Assembly: GCF_035046505.1 (NCBI RefSeq)
Contig: NC_089822.1
Span: 108,889,307 to 108,953,306, forward strand
DNA: 64,000 nt
Source: Tiliqua scincoides
Taxonomy: Eukaryota > Chordata > Lepidosauria > Squamata > Scincidae
Direction: 5' to 3'
Shown: positions 12,023 through 25,314 of the stretch, piece by piece
Layout: the number at the start of each line of letters is the position of its first letter
How positions within the stretch are numbered: the first letter of the stretch is position 1
Program-made: the position numbers and the translations under genes
The notes under the pieces: model-generated
Told to the model about the DNA's origin: nothing
Database searches by the model: none
The model's input: the letters and a program-made list of their open reading frames with translations, nothing else

Positions 12023-12804
12023 CCCTAACTATTTCCAACCTCTCTTCCCCACTTCCCCTCTCTGAGTGCAACTGGACAGATCCGGTGCCTGCTGAGCAGC
12101 CATCCTTTTGTGTACTGTGGCTCTAGCACTTGTTGAGCTACCTTGCAACATGCCCCTTCCCCAGGAAAGCAGCTTCAACTACCTTGCCTTGTCATCTCTC
12201 CTTGGAATTAACTAAGGGCCCGATCCTAACCAGCCCTTGGGCCAGCACAAGTCGAAACTGAAAAACTGAGCTGGGTCACTGCTGAATTGTATTGCTGAAC
12301 TATTTTGAGGGACTGTTCCTGAAGTACCCTCTGTGAACAGATCCAGATTCATTTGAGGAGCCCTACTATAACCCTCAAGTTCTTGTTAGGTACCAGGTTA
12401 CTGGAAGGGAATGTTCCTAATCTCCGATGGTAATGAATCTAAATTGAGGAAACTAGTCTGTTAATCTGTCAGCCTCTGGTTTAAACAACCCCTTGGGAAA
12501 CTAGTTAACATTTAAAATATTGACACATACAGGATTATTCCAGGATTAGCCTAATCCCATCCCACTACTGCTTAATTGTGTGGAGTGCTCCAGTTGCAGC
12601 AGTGGAGTTGTGATTCTGCTGTCCTGAGACAGAGTACCTGTGTTTTGAGAGAGGACCAGAGTTTATCTATCCACCCTTCCTATTTGAATCGGTAGGTAAT
12701 AGAGGGGCTGAAGCATGACCAATGTGTTTGAAGTGTACTGATTGAAAAATGGCGCTTATGTGGTTGTCTTTGTTTTGGAATAGGATTGTGTCCTTAGCAG
12801 TTGA

Positions 12805-15800
12805 ATGGATCCTACCACTGCTGCTGCCACCTCAGCCCTGGGAAGCTCCTCAACATGGCTGTTAGCCTTTCTGGGGACCCTCACAGTGACTCTTCTTGGA
12901 GCAGCTCACAGAATGGGACTGATCTACCAGATGTTGCACACGGTAAAACAAACATCAGTTGCTGCCTTTAGATATCTGTAATCCATCTGTAGGAGAATAG
13001 AGGATCTTGGAGAAGGTGGTCAGGGTTTAAACTGCATAGTCTCAAAGTGGGATCATGTTCACCTATTCACCCTTTACTGGGTCTTGAGTTGCTCCTGGGA
13101 CTCAAAAGCATCTTTTGGTTCAAATTGAGTTTGTGGTAAAAGATTTTGTAGCTGGGGGCTTGCAAGAGACATCTAGACTTTAAAAATAACCTTATAGCAA
13201 CCTCAGTAGGTTCCTTCAGTGTTCTTGCACCTCAGTAGAGGCTCAATAGAATTAGTAGAACGCATAATATTAAGCAGACTGTGATCTCTTAAATGCAAAT
13301 CATATTCACTTTTAAAGTGACCCAGCTTAAACTTTTTTCAAGGATCCTTGATCTGGGAGAACCCACATAGGCACTTTTGCTAAATGCTTAGGCACCAAAA
13401 AGCCCTCAGCTGGGAGTGGGCTACAGAAGTTGTAAGCCTGAGGTGTCTGGTTCATCTCATGTGCTTTGCCCCTCAACCTTGTATATTGTGTTCTTTCTGT
13501 GAAGCCAGCATCAAGAGATGATCTTGTCCGTTGCAGGTGGACACGAAGAGCACTCGGCATGGCGGGGAGAGTGTAGCAGAAGTTCTGAAAGCTCATGGTG
13601 TGCGCTACATGTTCACCCTGGTGGGTGGACACATTTCACCCATTTTGGTGGCCAGCGAGAAGCTGGGCATTCGTGTTGTGGACACAAGGCATGAGGCAAC
13701 AGCTGTATTTGCAGCCGATGCAGTGGCCAGACTCTCAGGTACCCACTTTGTGGCTGTTTTGTTCTGCTGGAGAGGGAGGGACAGAATGATGATGTTCATT
13801 CATCTCCTCTGCTGCAGGGACAGTGGGAGTAGCTGCAGTGACAGCAGGACCTGGAGTAACAAACACAGTGACTGCTGTGAAAAATGCACAGATGGCAGAG
13901 TCTCCTGTGTTGTTGATTGGAGGGGCAGCAGCCACACTGCAAAAGGTAAGTACATAAGCCACTCGCCCTGGGTTCATAGGAGGGGGAGGAGGAAGGAGCA
14001 GCTGAAACTTGCAGCTGTTGCCTGCTTTTATAAAGCTCTGGTCTTTCTGCATCTTCCACCATTGTGCCTGGGCTTGATACCCAACTCCCTCCCCAGCCTG
14101 AGGCAGCTATATGTCTAGAAGACCATTTTTGTACATGTTTCAGGAGGATAAGGCCAGCTGTAGCTGAAGGTTGACACTGTGAGTGTAAGAATGAGACCTC
14201 ATATTTTCCTCCCTCTCCTCAGGGACGAGGTGCTCTCCAGGATATTGACCAGCTGTCCCTTTTCAAGCCACTCTGCAAGTTCTGTGCCTCAGTAAAGACT
14301 GTCCGAGAGATAGTCCCTGTGCTGCGAAAGGCCATTGCCATTGCCCAGTGTGATACTCCAGGTATGCCTCTTTGCCACTGACAAGTCTCTTCTGTACATC
14401 TCTGGATTGCTCAGCTGAGGTGCTTTGGCAAAGTAAAGGCTATCTATGCCCATGGAGTGCTGTTACTGCCATCACCAGGGTGGCTGGCTGCATCTCCTTT
14501 TGCCACCTGTATTGGCCCTCAGAACCTCTTTTTCTTGAGGCAATCTAGACCATTATGCTTCTGACAAGAGAGCTCAGTGCTGCCCCATGGGAATTAGAGC
14601 ACAGAATCGTTGGCTTTCTGTGACAAGAATGGTCTTGATGCTTATAGCTGAGTAAATAAGGTTGTTTTTAGGGCATGCTTCTAATTTTTTTTGGCTTTGG
14701 GGAACAAAAGAGGCTTGTGCAGGTCCTTGTCAGTGGGGCTGTTGTTGATTGGGCCGACAGCATGTAGATGATGCAATTATACAACTCGCTGGTTATTTTG
14801 CAGGCCCTGTGTTTGTGGAGTTCCCCTTGGATGTGCTATACCCCTATCATTTAGTAGAGAGAGAGCTGATCAAGGAGGGGGCTTCCAAAAATCTGATGGG
14901 GAAGATTATTAACTGGTGAGTGAGTTTCTCTTGTCTATCATGAAGTTGTTAACTTTGCTTGAGGAGCAGAGAACTATCCAGATGGTGTTCTATTCCTCCA
15001 CACTGTGGGAATGCCATAAATAGAAGTGTGACAAAATTATGTTTTATGTAGCAGACATTTAAAATCTGTCACATCTCTCAGGTTGCAGAATAATTTATGT
15101 AAATTTTTTTTGTATGTGCAGGTTATCATTTTCTTAATTAACAAACAGGGTAATATGCTTGTTACGCTGTATAATGTTCAAGGTTACAAAATTTTTGATG
15201 TGGTGTTAGGTTTTATACATGCATATGCCTGGCTGTGTTTCATGATTATTAGGGGATTATTAGGGGATTATTTGTCTGCACTCCTCTTTGGAGTGGAGCT
15301 GGCATGGCTCAAACTGTAGAGGATTTTTCCTCAGCTTTTTAAGTATGGCACTCTTAAACATGCTGACAGCTTTCCATGGATAGCTTCTGCCCTTCACTTA
15401 CTTTAAACTGGCAACTGGTGCCACCCTGGGTGACTTATTACTTTTCTTTCTGTTAGTGTAAATGGCCTGAATATTTGCATGTTTCCTAAGATAGCTAGGA
15501 AGACTGAGCTTTATTGTTGCGAAATAGTTTGCACTTTTATTAGGAAATCTATAATACTTTATCAAAGTATTTTCACTTAATCCAATGCAATGAGCTAAAT
15601 TTAAAACCTAACCCAGGCATGCAGAAAGTCCCCCAAAATTCATTGGGGGGAGCTGCCATTTTGGAAATGGTGGTTTTTTCAGTTTAGCTTTCAGTTTGTT
15701 AGGTTAGCTAACAGCATTCATATTTTTGAAACTAATCTGCTAAACTGAGCATTCTTCTTTGTGATGTCTGTGCAATCATTTATAAGGGAACTGTGTGGTA

Positions 15801-18800
15801 CTCCATTACCTGGACTATTATAGCAACAGGTTCCAAGCAGCAACTTGTCCCCATATGCAGTGCTCTCCCCAGAAAGGTCTGCCTGGCACCTGTTTTCAGC
15901 CAGGTTAAGACCTGTTTGTTTACCTGAGTTTTTAATGAACAGTTGCTTTGATTTTTCTCTTAGATGGTTGGATATGTTTCTATTTATGACTTTGGCTGTT
16001 TTATAAACTGTCTATTGTTGCTTTGGACTCCACTGTCATGATTTTTATTTTCAGTTATATTTTATTTGATTTTGTGTTTTATGATTCTTCTATGACACTC
16101 TGGAAACTTCTTTTTTAAAGCTTAAAAATAGGGCATACACTTTTTGAACTCTATGTCCAGGCTTCTTGGTGACTGGTTAATGCTCACGTTTTGGGTAGCA
16201 AAACAAAAGCAGAGAACTTGGACTTCTGTGGATTCTGCTCTGTACCAGGCAGCCATAGCAGATTCTTCTATATATATTTTATTTATAGTAATACTAAAGG
16301 AAAAAACAATAAACATAAAATGCATTAAAAATAGATAATATACATTTAAAAAGAGAAAAAAATAACACAGAATATCTCTAAGTGTAGCAAGAGTGAAGCC
16401 AAAAAATTCCAATTACTTATTGCGTTTATATAAACGATCTAAATTTCAACCCTTACAAAAGCTATATCTCCAACAGTCCCTCTTATGACTAATCTTCAAA
16501 TCCAGAATTGATTAAATCATTACTCTCTCTTGCAAAAAGTCAATTATTGGTTTCCAATTATTTAGAAAGGTCTTTGTAGAAATGGATAAACCTACGACTT
16601 TAAAGAGAAATCAACAAAGTCCATCGCTTTTGTCTACCATTTTTCTATTGATGGTATATCCCTGGTTTTCCAATATTGTGCATATTCTAGCCGCACTTAT
16701 CACATATATGAACAAAATTTCACATCTTTCCCCACATATTCATCTATCATGCCCCACAAAAATACTTCAGGTTTCAATTGTACATTTGTTTTTAAAATTA
16801 ACCATATCTATGCATATATCTGTGACCAATTTTTTTTGCTTCACATCACATATGGTAAAAAGTTCCCTCCTGTTTTTTACATTTCCAACACCTATTTGAC
16901 TTCCATACATTTTTGCTAATTTGCTTGGCATCATATACCATCTATAAATCTTGTATACATTTTCCTTAATTTTACAGCTATGGCAGATTCTTAACCTCGT
17001 GGCCACATTCTTTTGTAGGTATCTGCGCAGCTATTTGGGGAACTTGTTTGCTGGGGCATGGGAAGTGCACGATTTTTCACCTCTGCCAGTGAAAATTCCA
17101 CAGGCCACAAAGCAGCAGGTGAGACGACTCAGACATCAGCCAGCAAGCCCAACTTCTGTTGTGCTCAGTTAGCTAAGTCAGAGTGGGGAGCATCTTCCCT
17201 TTGTCCCTGCATGCCTTTCCTAGAGAATGGTAAGTCATTATTCCCTTTTGAAAGGGCTAGACTGGGAGAAAAATTGTCCCCTCTGTTACCTGCAAAGCCT
17301 GGACTTGCATCTTTTCAGCTGCCCTGGGTCCCTTTAGGGAGAAGGGCGGGGATATAAATAAAGTTTATTATTATTCATTGCCCCAGAATGGGCTGGAACT
17401 TCTCCTACCATAGGGGCTGTGCTGCTACTTGGAAGCCTTGGTCTTTTGTTTCCAGCCTCTGTCCTTCACCTAGTCATATTTCTGTGTGCAGGTGCAAGAA
17501 TGTGTGGAGCTCATCAGCCGGGCCAAGAAGCCAGTCATCCTTCTTGGCAGTCAAGTCACTCTGCCTCCAACACCTGTAAAGGTGCTCAGGTGAGATGTGC
17601 TGCCTTGGAGGAGGCGTAGTTTGCAATTTTGGCTTCTTTAGGTCAGCCATTCTTGCACTTTAAAAAAAAAAATGTGCCAGGGCTCCTTAGGGGGCCATAT
17701 GGCTCCCACTGAGACTTGCTGTTTTAGGCCACATCAGTATCTTGTCTGTTGTTCAGGAATGCTTTCTGTGCTTGTGATCCAGTACCATTGTTCAGCAAGG
17801 CTATCTCCTGAGATTGAAGGGTGGATCACTGCTGTGGTGGGTGACATCTGGAGATGGGATAGCCAGATTGACAAGGAATCCAGAACTGGGGTCTGCATCA
17901 GTGGGTAGAGATAGTGGGATGGGGAAAGGGTTAGCCTGCTCTTGATAACTGACAGTGAATGATTTGCTGCAGAACTCACTCGAGTGAAATCCTTCTCCCT
18001 GCTATCCTTACAGAGCTGCTTTAGAAGAACTGGGGATTCCCTGTTTCTTGGGAGGCATGGCCCGTGGCATGCTGGGGAAGAATAGCCCACTGCACATTCG
18101 TCAGAACCGCCGTGAGGCACTCAAGGAAGCAGATGTGGTCATTCTGGCAGGTATCTGGGCCTGTGGGATTCTTTCTTGCCTCTCCTGGAGGGCACATTCC
18201 TGAAAGCACTGGATCAGTGTAGAGGGAATTGTAGGAAGGCATGTATTGATGTGGTAGGGTGATTGCCTGATTCTCATAACTTTCAGGTATGGTCTGTGAC
18301 TTTCGTCTGTCCTATGGGCGTGTCTTGAGTAAGCACAGCAAAATCATTGCCATTAACAGGAACCAGGAGCAACTACTGAAGAATGCGAATATTTTCTGGA
18401 ACCCCCACCTGGCCATTAAGGGTGAGGGACTCCACCAGGGACTACAGTATGGGAGTTAGGGGGAGGGGTCCTGGGGATGGCATGAGTGGAACTGCTGGAG
18501 GAAAAGGGTGGTTATGGCCTGGCTTTGTGATATGGCCTTGGTTGCTAGTGACCTGGCAAAAAGATGCATGGACTGCATATGTATCCCACCACCCATCTCC
18601 CCTCCCCGTTACAGACTTACGCTTCTTTATCCACAGGGGATGCTGGCTCCTTCCTGGTTCTCCTGAGTCAAGGACTAAAGGGCTATTCCTGTCCTCAAGA
18701 CTGGGTAATGAATCTAAAGCAGAAGGATCTCCTGAAGGAGAAAGTGAACAGGTTAGAAATCCTGCTGCTGTGTGGTTGCAGAAATTGTTCATGTGACCTG

Positions 18801-21800
18801 CCTTTGTGCAACACTGAGTAAGGCCAGGCGTGGGTATACCTCAGATCCATTTCTGACCCTTGTTCCTTTCCAGTGAGAAGGCAGAAGAGCGAACAAAACA
18901 GCATCTCAACCCGTTGAAAGTGCTGCACCATGTAGATCACTTGATCCCTGAAGACAGTCTGCTGGTTGCAGATGGAGGTGACTTTGTGGGGAGTGCTGCC
19001 TACATTCTACATCCCAGGGGGCCCCTGTCCTGGCTGGATCCAGGTAAAGAGACACTAGCAAAAACTGGGCACTGGATGGGAAAGTTTTAAATCGTATCTT
19101 TTGAGTGATCTGGGTTGCGGAGGTGGCAACCTCCACCTTCGTAATTCTCATGCCATTTTGATATCTTGCACAGCCACACAGCCAGCACTCTGCTGTAATA
19201 TCAGGAGAAATGCTGCAAGACAGACACGTAGCAATGTGCCCAAACTCCATCAACAGTATTTCAAAATAGTGACAGCAACAGAGGCCAACCAGAGTTAAGG
19301 TCATCCTCATTACAGCACCACCCCTGCTTCCCTTACCTGCTCCAGGGCAAGAGAGAAACCAGGGAATCTGGTTGTTTGACTGTGACAGTATCTCGGCTAA
19401 GGGCAGTTGCCATAACCCCTCTCCTGCTCTGGAGCAGATAAGGGAAGTGCAAACAAGACTTTGTTAGCTTTGCAGAGGTGTCCAGGGTGTCTCTGCTAAT
19501 GCTTGCTCATCACCCTTGCCAGGAGTCGCTAACCCACTTGCCATGGCAAAGTTGGCAATCAGAATTGTAGAAACCCACTCGTGCAGACTTTTGACCTGCC
19601 AGAGCCTAAGGAGTAAATGTTTCCAAGGAAGGCTGTGCTGCCTGACTTTCATGCCCAACCATGTTGCAGGATATTACCTGGAGAACATCTTTATAAAGAG
19701 GTTTCAGGAAGAACAAGGATAGAAAAAATAAGCAATTCTGCCTAGAAGGTAGAATTGAGGAGAAACCTCAGGAAGAGATTCTGCACTAAATTTGTCTGTA
19801 TCTAGGACTTGTGTGCATGCACACGCCCCTTCCCCTGTTGGAATATGGAGCAGTGTTGAATTGTTGAATCTGTATCAGCAGGGGGCAGTAAGGCTATCTA
19901 GATCAGGGGTGCTCAAACTTTCAACTTTAGGGATGCTGGACCTTTAACAAGTGTATAGAAGAGAGAATTTCAGCAGGTGCAACTTGTCATCTGTGGGATG
20001 ACAAGTTGCACCTGCTGCAATTCTCTCTTCTATACACTTGTTAAAGGTCCAGCATCCCTAAAGTTGAAAGTTTGAGCACCCCTGATCTAGATAGTGGTAG
20101 GGGCACCATGATTTCTTTTTTCTGTTCTGTTAATGCATGCTCTTTGGTTATCCAGAGTGCTATTAATAGGCCTTTTCTCTCTCCCCACATATAGCTACCT
20201 AGGCTACATAGATTATCCACTTCCATCCTTTCCTACAATGTTCTTTTTTAAAGGAAAATCCACCTCTCTTTGACTTTTGAATACAAGTCTCATGCAGAAT
20301 TTCCTATCTGGATTTCTTGTGCAACTTTGTGCCTTTGTGCAACATGTACCTTTTCATGTTTTATCTCTGCTGACACCCCTCCCTCCTTCTGTTGGCTTGC
20401 AAAAGAAGTGTGGGCAGGACCTTGTTCCTTAATTATCGTGTGTTGACACAGGGCTATGGATTACCTTTATTTAAAATACCACACCCTCACCTTACATTCC
20501 CACTTTTGAGACATCCAATGTAGCTAATATCATAAAACCATCAATAATAATAAAAGACAAAACAAAGTCTGCTGTGTATGCTTAATGAACATATTTTTAA
20601 CTATTTTAAATTTTACAAAAAAATGAAGATATAATATGGGAACTACTAAAGCCATAGGCTTGTTGAATCATGGCAGACTGTTTCTTCCCACTACAGGAGC
20701 CTTTGGGACCTTGGGAGTTGGTGGAGGCTTTGCCCTAGGAGCCAAGCTCTGTAGGCCAGATGCTGAGGTTAGTGCACAGTTGTGAGAAGCCGAGGGTGGG
20801 ATATCTAGTGGAATGTCTTGACCTTAGAGATATCACTAGGGTAGAAAGCTGAGGATTCAGGCAGTCTTTTGACTTTTGTGAATTGTCTCCAGACTGAGCA
20901 GTCCTCCTCAGCCACAGCTGCTCACTCATGGCAAAGTCAGTATGGTGATAAAATCTCCTGGAATTCATTCCTCTTCACTCTCCTGGTCTTGGGCTACAGT
21001 ACCTGCCCTATTTTCTTTTTTTTCCTCCTCCTCCTAGGTCTGGATTCTTTATGGAGATGGCTCTCTTGGTTTTAGCATCATGGAATTTGACACCTTTGTG
21101 CGACACAAGGTACTGTAACCCCACCTGGCTTCTGGGAACACAGCTCTTTTAGCCTCTACTGATGCAGAAAACAGCTAGAGATGGACAGGGAAAGAAAGCT
21201 GTGAGAATGATAGCTTTGTCTCAAGATCACTTTGGTAGTCCAGTAGCAGCTCTTTGTTTGTAGGTCATGTTGGCAATCTATTGTGGTGGTGGACCACATG
21301 AAGATGGGAGGTGTTCGTGGGTCAAACTTTCTTCCTCCCAGTCTTCAGTGCTTAGCCTGAAAATTCAACCATGATTTCTACCATTCTTGTTCTCGCTCTC
21401 TCTCATCTCCAAGCCATTCCAGGCAATATGGAAAAAAGCCTGAGATTGCTGGAGCAAAAGAAATGCAAGTGATAAATGATGGCTCCCTCTTTCCCTTGCT
21501 TGTTCATGTCTCCCCTGATCCCCCAAACCAGCCCTACATGCAGCTCAGGAATGGGAGACAGAGGGAAGAATGGGGACTCTGTCTTTCTCAGCCCTTTTGT
21601 GTTTCACCTAGTGTACAGGAAAGGGAGTCGGGCTGCACTGGGTCCATGGGCTGATTTGTGCAAAGGATTGGGGGAGGGGGGACTTGGTTCAGATGGCAAT
21701 GAAGACTGCAATAGGTTCTTCTGTTTGCCTCATAACAGGGGCTTTGGGTTATAGCTTCATCCACAATTCTGTATACTAGTCATCCTCACTGTTGTTCAGT

Positions 21801-23212
21801 TGATAGTGAACAATAGTGTGCCTAATAGTGGGGGAGGACTGTGGATATAATTTCTCAACACTGTCCTGTTCTGTCAGACACCAGTCATTGCCCTTGTTGG
21901 GAATGATGCCTGCTGGAGCCAGATTTCCCGGGAGCAAGTCCCCCTGCTTGGAAGCAATGTTGCCTGTGGCCTCGAATACCTGGGTGAGTTGGCAAGCCTG
22001 AGTGATGTTAGGTGATGCATTGGTGTCACTACGGGGGTGCAGACAGCACCAGGTGATATGCATGGGGGGGTTACACCACAACTGGCCACAACTTTAAAAA
22101 ACCTGGTATTTTCTAACAATACCATCATTTATATATCATTTGATGCAGAATTTCATGCACAATGCAATGAACCAAACCACACTGAAATACCTCTATTCTA
22201 TCAAAAGTGATAGCCAAAAAACCAGTGGGCAGGGTAATGGTGCATCACCATGCCCACTGCCTGGGGTATTGCTCCCACTGCATGGGAGGAGGACCATCAT
22301 GGGGGTGACCCGCTGGCCTCCTGCTCTGTGTGATGCAGAGCCTAGTGACACCACTGGTGTGATGTCCTGAACACAAGCTGGCACAGTGGAAGCAGAGTGG
22401 CTGATTGTATTGTTTGTACAGAGGGCTGTCAAGCAGGGCCAGGGAGGTAGTGCCTTGCCTGGTCTCTGGGATGGAACAAGTCTTGTTGCAGGACAAATTT
22501 CCCACACTTCATATCACAGATGAAATTGTCCAGTTAAGACACAACTACTTCCCTCTTACCAGCATAACTGACTGCTTAATGAAAGGCAAAGTATACGGCA
22601 ACTTGTAGAACCACTGAAATAGAACTAGTCTGCTGCTTTATCAAATTTTATGGCTTCTAAAACAGAAGGGGAATAAATTTTTAAAAAGGAATTTATATTG
22701 TTTTGTGACATTGTATTCACTTTTCCTATAAACATAACAGATGCCAGTTTTGTAAGTATTCAGGAATTTAATTCCACATTGATGAGGTTGGGAAGGCTTG
22801 CTGAGCCCATATAAACCTTCTGATCTTGGAATGGGGCTTACTCATTTGAGCCTCCAGTTACCAGGCTTTAGAATTTTTTTAACAAGCTTTGGATTATATG
22901 AAGAACTTTGCATTTGGGCATATGCTGAGTCCTGTTCTCTCAGCATTGAGTAACACAGACCAAGGGAAATGAAACAGAGCTTGAGGAGGCAGTGCTCTTT
23001 CCCCTTTCTTATTCATGGTATCCTTCCTTGCAGATTACCATGTGGTGGCAGAAGGCTTAGGAGGAAAAGGCTTCCTGCTGTCCTGCCAGAATGAGGAACA
23101 AATGGATGATATCATCAGGACAGTGCAATCTGAATGCAAGCGTGGACGGCCTGTTCTCCTGAACGCCCTCATTGGGACAACAAGCTTCCGGGAAGGCTCC
23201 ATCTCTGTGTAG
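12805..23212 (+). CDS. ILVBL: ILVBL / HACL2: acetolactate synthase-like, ER 2-hydroxyacyl-CoA lyase (15 coding exons)
   Basis: Coding exons: 12805-12942, 13537-13738, 13818-13945, 14223-14361, 14804-14915, 17019-17118, 17492-17589, 18014-18150, 18287-18421, 18637-18751, 18874-19043, 20697-20767, 21038-21109, 21878-21983, 23034-23212. All introns are GT-AG, the phases join without a break, and the sum is 1902 nt (633 aa plus stop; human is 632 aa). The first ATG gives [10 protein letters not shown] followed by a hydrophobic segment (about residues 18-35), the N-terminal ER membrane anchor. The ThDP fold is visible: LVGGHISPI, the [12 protein letters not shown] stretch with the ThDP-activating Glu near residue 99, [18 protein letters not shown], and the ThDP/Mg motif GDG at about 521-523 followed 24 residues later by ND. 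The protein ends in FREGSISV, close to human FRDGSIAV. The family cleaves 2-hydroxyacyl-CoA at the ER membrane in fatty-acid alpha-oxidation and phytosphingosine breakdown. No break or frameshift was seen. SYDE1 lies downstream on the same strand. Confidence 0.97.
16440..16990 (-). mobile_element. L1 LINE fragment (ORF2 C-terminal region), antisense in ILVBL intron 5
   Basis: The minus-strand translation from about 16990 gives [20 protein letters not shown] followed by AKMYG, then [11 protein letters not shown]. This matches the end of L1 ORF2 ([24 protein letters not shown], CWKCKxxEGTFYH). It is decayed and truncated. The similarity runs to within about 30 bases of the acceptor of ILVBL exon 6 at 17018. 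AT-rich sequence at 16120-16440 may be more of the same insertion. Confidence 0.75.
19904..20084. mobile_element. Near-perfect palindromic hAT MITE (181 bp), TSD ATCTAGAT
   Basis: The two arms are about 88 bp each, complementary except for one base (GAATTTCAGC against the complement of GCTGCAATTC), with a five-base loop near 19994. The ends are CAGGGGTGCTCAAACTTTC and its complement. ATCTAGAT is intact on both sides (19896-19903 and 20085-20092). It lies in ILVBL intron 11 and looks young. Transcribed, it would form a long hairpin. Confidence 0.95.
22015..22370. mobile_element. Dispersed DNA element related to the 28745/40294 family
   Basis: It is bounded by GTGTCACTACGGGGGTG and CCTAGTGACACCACTGGTG, imperfect inverted ends. 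Its interior (AATACCATCATTTATATATC, TGCACAATGCAATGAACCAA) is shared with the elements at 28745-29536 and 40294-41351 and with fragments at 2700-2940 and 4590-4830. It lies in ILVBL intron 14. Confidence 0.6.
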
Positions 23213-24340
23213 GGGCTAGATGGAGTCTGCTGGACTTGGGGATTGACCTTATGACACAGCCTCTACAACAGTGATTGCTTTGCTTCCAGGCAAGAAGGAA
23301 ATGCTTGTTCAAAGGTTTTCCCTGTGTTGGTGCCTAGGGCTGTCAGGGGTACTTGTCCCCCATCCTGGGTCAACAGGCCTTCCTGGAAGTTTCTGCATAT
23401 ACCAGCCTTCTCCTATTTGCTGAAGTCTTTGCTTGTCAGCTACAGCTCACTCTCTTTTTTGCATCCTGAATAGCATCAAAGATGGCAGCAGAGCTAATCT
23501 GTTGGTGAAGCCTTGGATCTGCTTTGATAGCAGTTTCTGCCTTTTGGTCAAATCCTAACACAGTAACCCTCACTGGCTAGCTGATGTTTTGGTTGCCATA
23601 GTCTGGACCAGAGAAGATGCCTGCCCCAGCCTGTCTGCCAAGCACATGTGCCCAAATCAGAACAGTGGGCCACTGCAGATATAAAGGGTTCCACTTTCAA
23701 CCATGTTCACCTACACCATGGTAGGTGTAGTTGCAGAGGTAAATCTGTATATTAGGAAGGACAGCTCTGGCTGCAAACCTACCTTGTCCTGCCCTTCCCT
23801 CACCCTACTTTCTGAAAGAAGACTCTTCATTTTCTTTGCTGGTCCTACAGAAATATTTCTTAGTTTTTCCAGTTTGCTCTCCCTGTTTTTGCTTGTGGAG
23901 GCATCTGGCTATGCTTATTTAGCAGTGGGATGTGCAAAGAACTGGTCAGGCTCATAGAACAGCCTTTTGAACCAACTCTTACCTTGTCTAGGTGAGCTTG
24001 GACTTGATCTCTTCCCTCCTCCAGCTCTTCTTTCAGGTTTCATCAACTGTTCCTGTTCCGATAAGCGACAGTCTTTGACCCGTAAACAATTCCCCTCTTT
24101 TGGTAGTAGTTCATTTGTTCCCCTGATGGTTCATCAGCCCACCATTATTGAAGGTTCAGAGACTGACATGGCCTCTGTATGGGTGTGGGCCCTGGTCCAG
24201 TGTCTAGTCTTGTTTAATGCCACCCATGATCTCATCAAAAACACTCAGGGGAGGAGGCAGCACATAGCCTGAGTGGGTGCCCCCTCTGTTGTTTTTGCAC
24301 TGTTAAACACTACCCACTAATTTTGGGAAGAACAAAGGCA

Positions 24341-24346
24341 AATAAA
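24341..24346 (+). terminator. ILVBL: Polyadenylation signal AATAAA for ILVBL
   Basis: This is the first canonical AATAAA downstream of the ILVBL stop codon at 23212, and it implies a 3' UTR of about 1.1 kb. Another AATAAA occurs at 24659-24664 and could be an alternative. Confidence 0.6.
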
Positions 24347-24799
24347 CAAAAAGGATTCTTTCTACCTCTTGGCGTGTTGTCTCCTTTGAGCTGTTCCACT
24401 TTAGGGCCAATAGCAAGGGTCAGATTCTCTTCCACTAGCCAACCCACAACTGTTCCTTGTCACTGGTGCATACAGCAAGGCTGCTGTTTTAGTGTGGCTG
24501 GAATGGGGTCCTGCAACATGACCCTATGGATGTGTATTCAGAAGCAAGACCCCTTGAATTTCATGGGGCTAACTCTCAAGTAAATGTGTATTGCAGCCCA
24601 GGTCTTTTAATTTGTCAAGACAATGGACACATCACATGCAAAGAAATTTAGCATAGCAAAATAAAGAAGCCAGAACAATGTGGTGATGATGGAACAGCTA
24701 CAACAAACAAGGACAGTCTTTGCTACTTTAGTTCATCTGAGCTCAACAACAACTTCTATCAGTGAGCTAGTTGCAGATGAACTGAGCTCTGTAACTTGC

Positions 24800-25027
24800 T
24801 TAGCGATATTCTGAATTGCTGAAGCCACTGCAAAAGTCACTTTGTGGGCTTCCTGATCCAGTCTGTGTAGTTGCTATTATAATTCTTAAAGTGCGGGCTT
24901 GAATGGCATTCATCTCCTTTTGTCGTGCATAACCACAAATGTAGATAAGAGTCTCTCTATAGATGTGAGCCCAGCATACTGCTTTTGTTGGAGAAACCTT
25001 CTTGTGCCTGATATAAGTCGATCTCAC
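24800..25027 (-). mobile_element. Possible LINE reverse-transcriptase C-terminal remnant
   Basis: The minus frame gives RETLIYICGYARQKEMNAIQ, then ARTLRIIIA. This resembles the TLIYGCEAW..KEMN..Q...LRRI block near the end of jockey/R1-like LINE polymerases. It is short and decayed. It could instead be chance, since no other part of such an element is recognised nearby. Confidence 0.35.
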
Positions 25028-25314
25028 AGATAAGTTGAGGACAGGTTTTGAGCAAAAAAACCATGGAATTATCTATGACCCTTGGATAAGTCAGGGGTTA
25101 AACTTAGGGGGGTGTCTGACTATAGTTTTGTCTGATTTTACCGGAGGCCAGATCCTGAAAAATAATTTACCACTAATTGTTACCTAAGAACTGAACAGTC
25201 TCTAATTTATCAAAAACATAGTGTAAAAGATACATTTTTATTCTTTTTAAATTCTGGTCTTCACCACCTTTTTGTAAACACTATCCGTGCACTGTAAACA
25301 ACATACCAGTAGAA

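Larger units (their letters stand above)
7629..12800 (+). other. Probable ILVBL 5' intron, repeat-bearing
   Basis: No coding exon was recognised here. It holds an imperfect inverted repeat (7870-8126) and two hAT-type elements with 8-bp target duplications (9139-9482 and 11864-12022). A partial Harbinger-like MITE end starts near 12217 (GGGCCCGATCCTAACC). The section 9540-9860 looks like an old dispersed repeat that I cannot name. The remainder is unremarkable intron. Confidence 0.5.

Noticed and set aside
13595-14118. Long frames on both strands at ILVBL exons 2-3.
   Set aside because: Shadow frames of the coding exons, or read-through of exon into intron; the spliced frame matches ILVBL.
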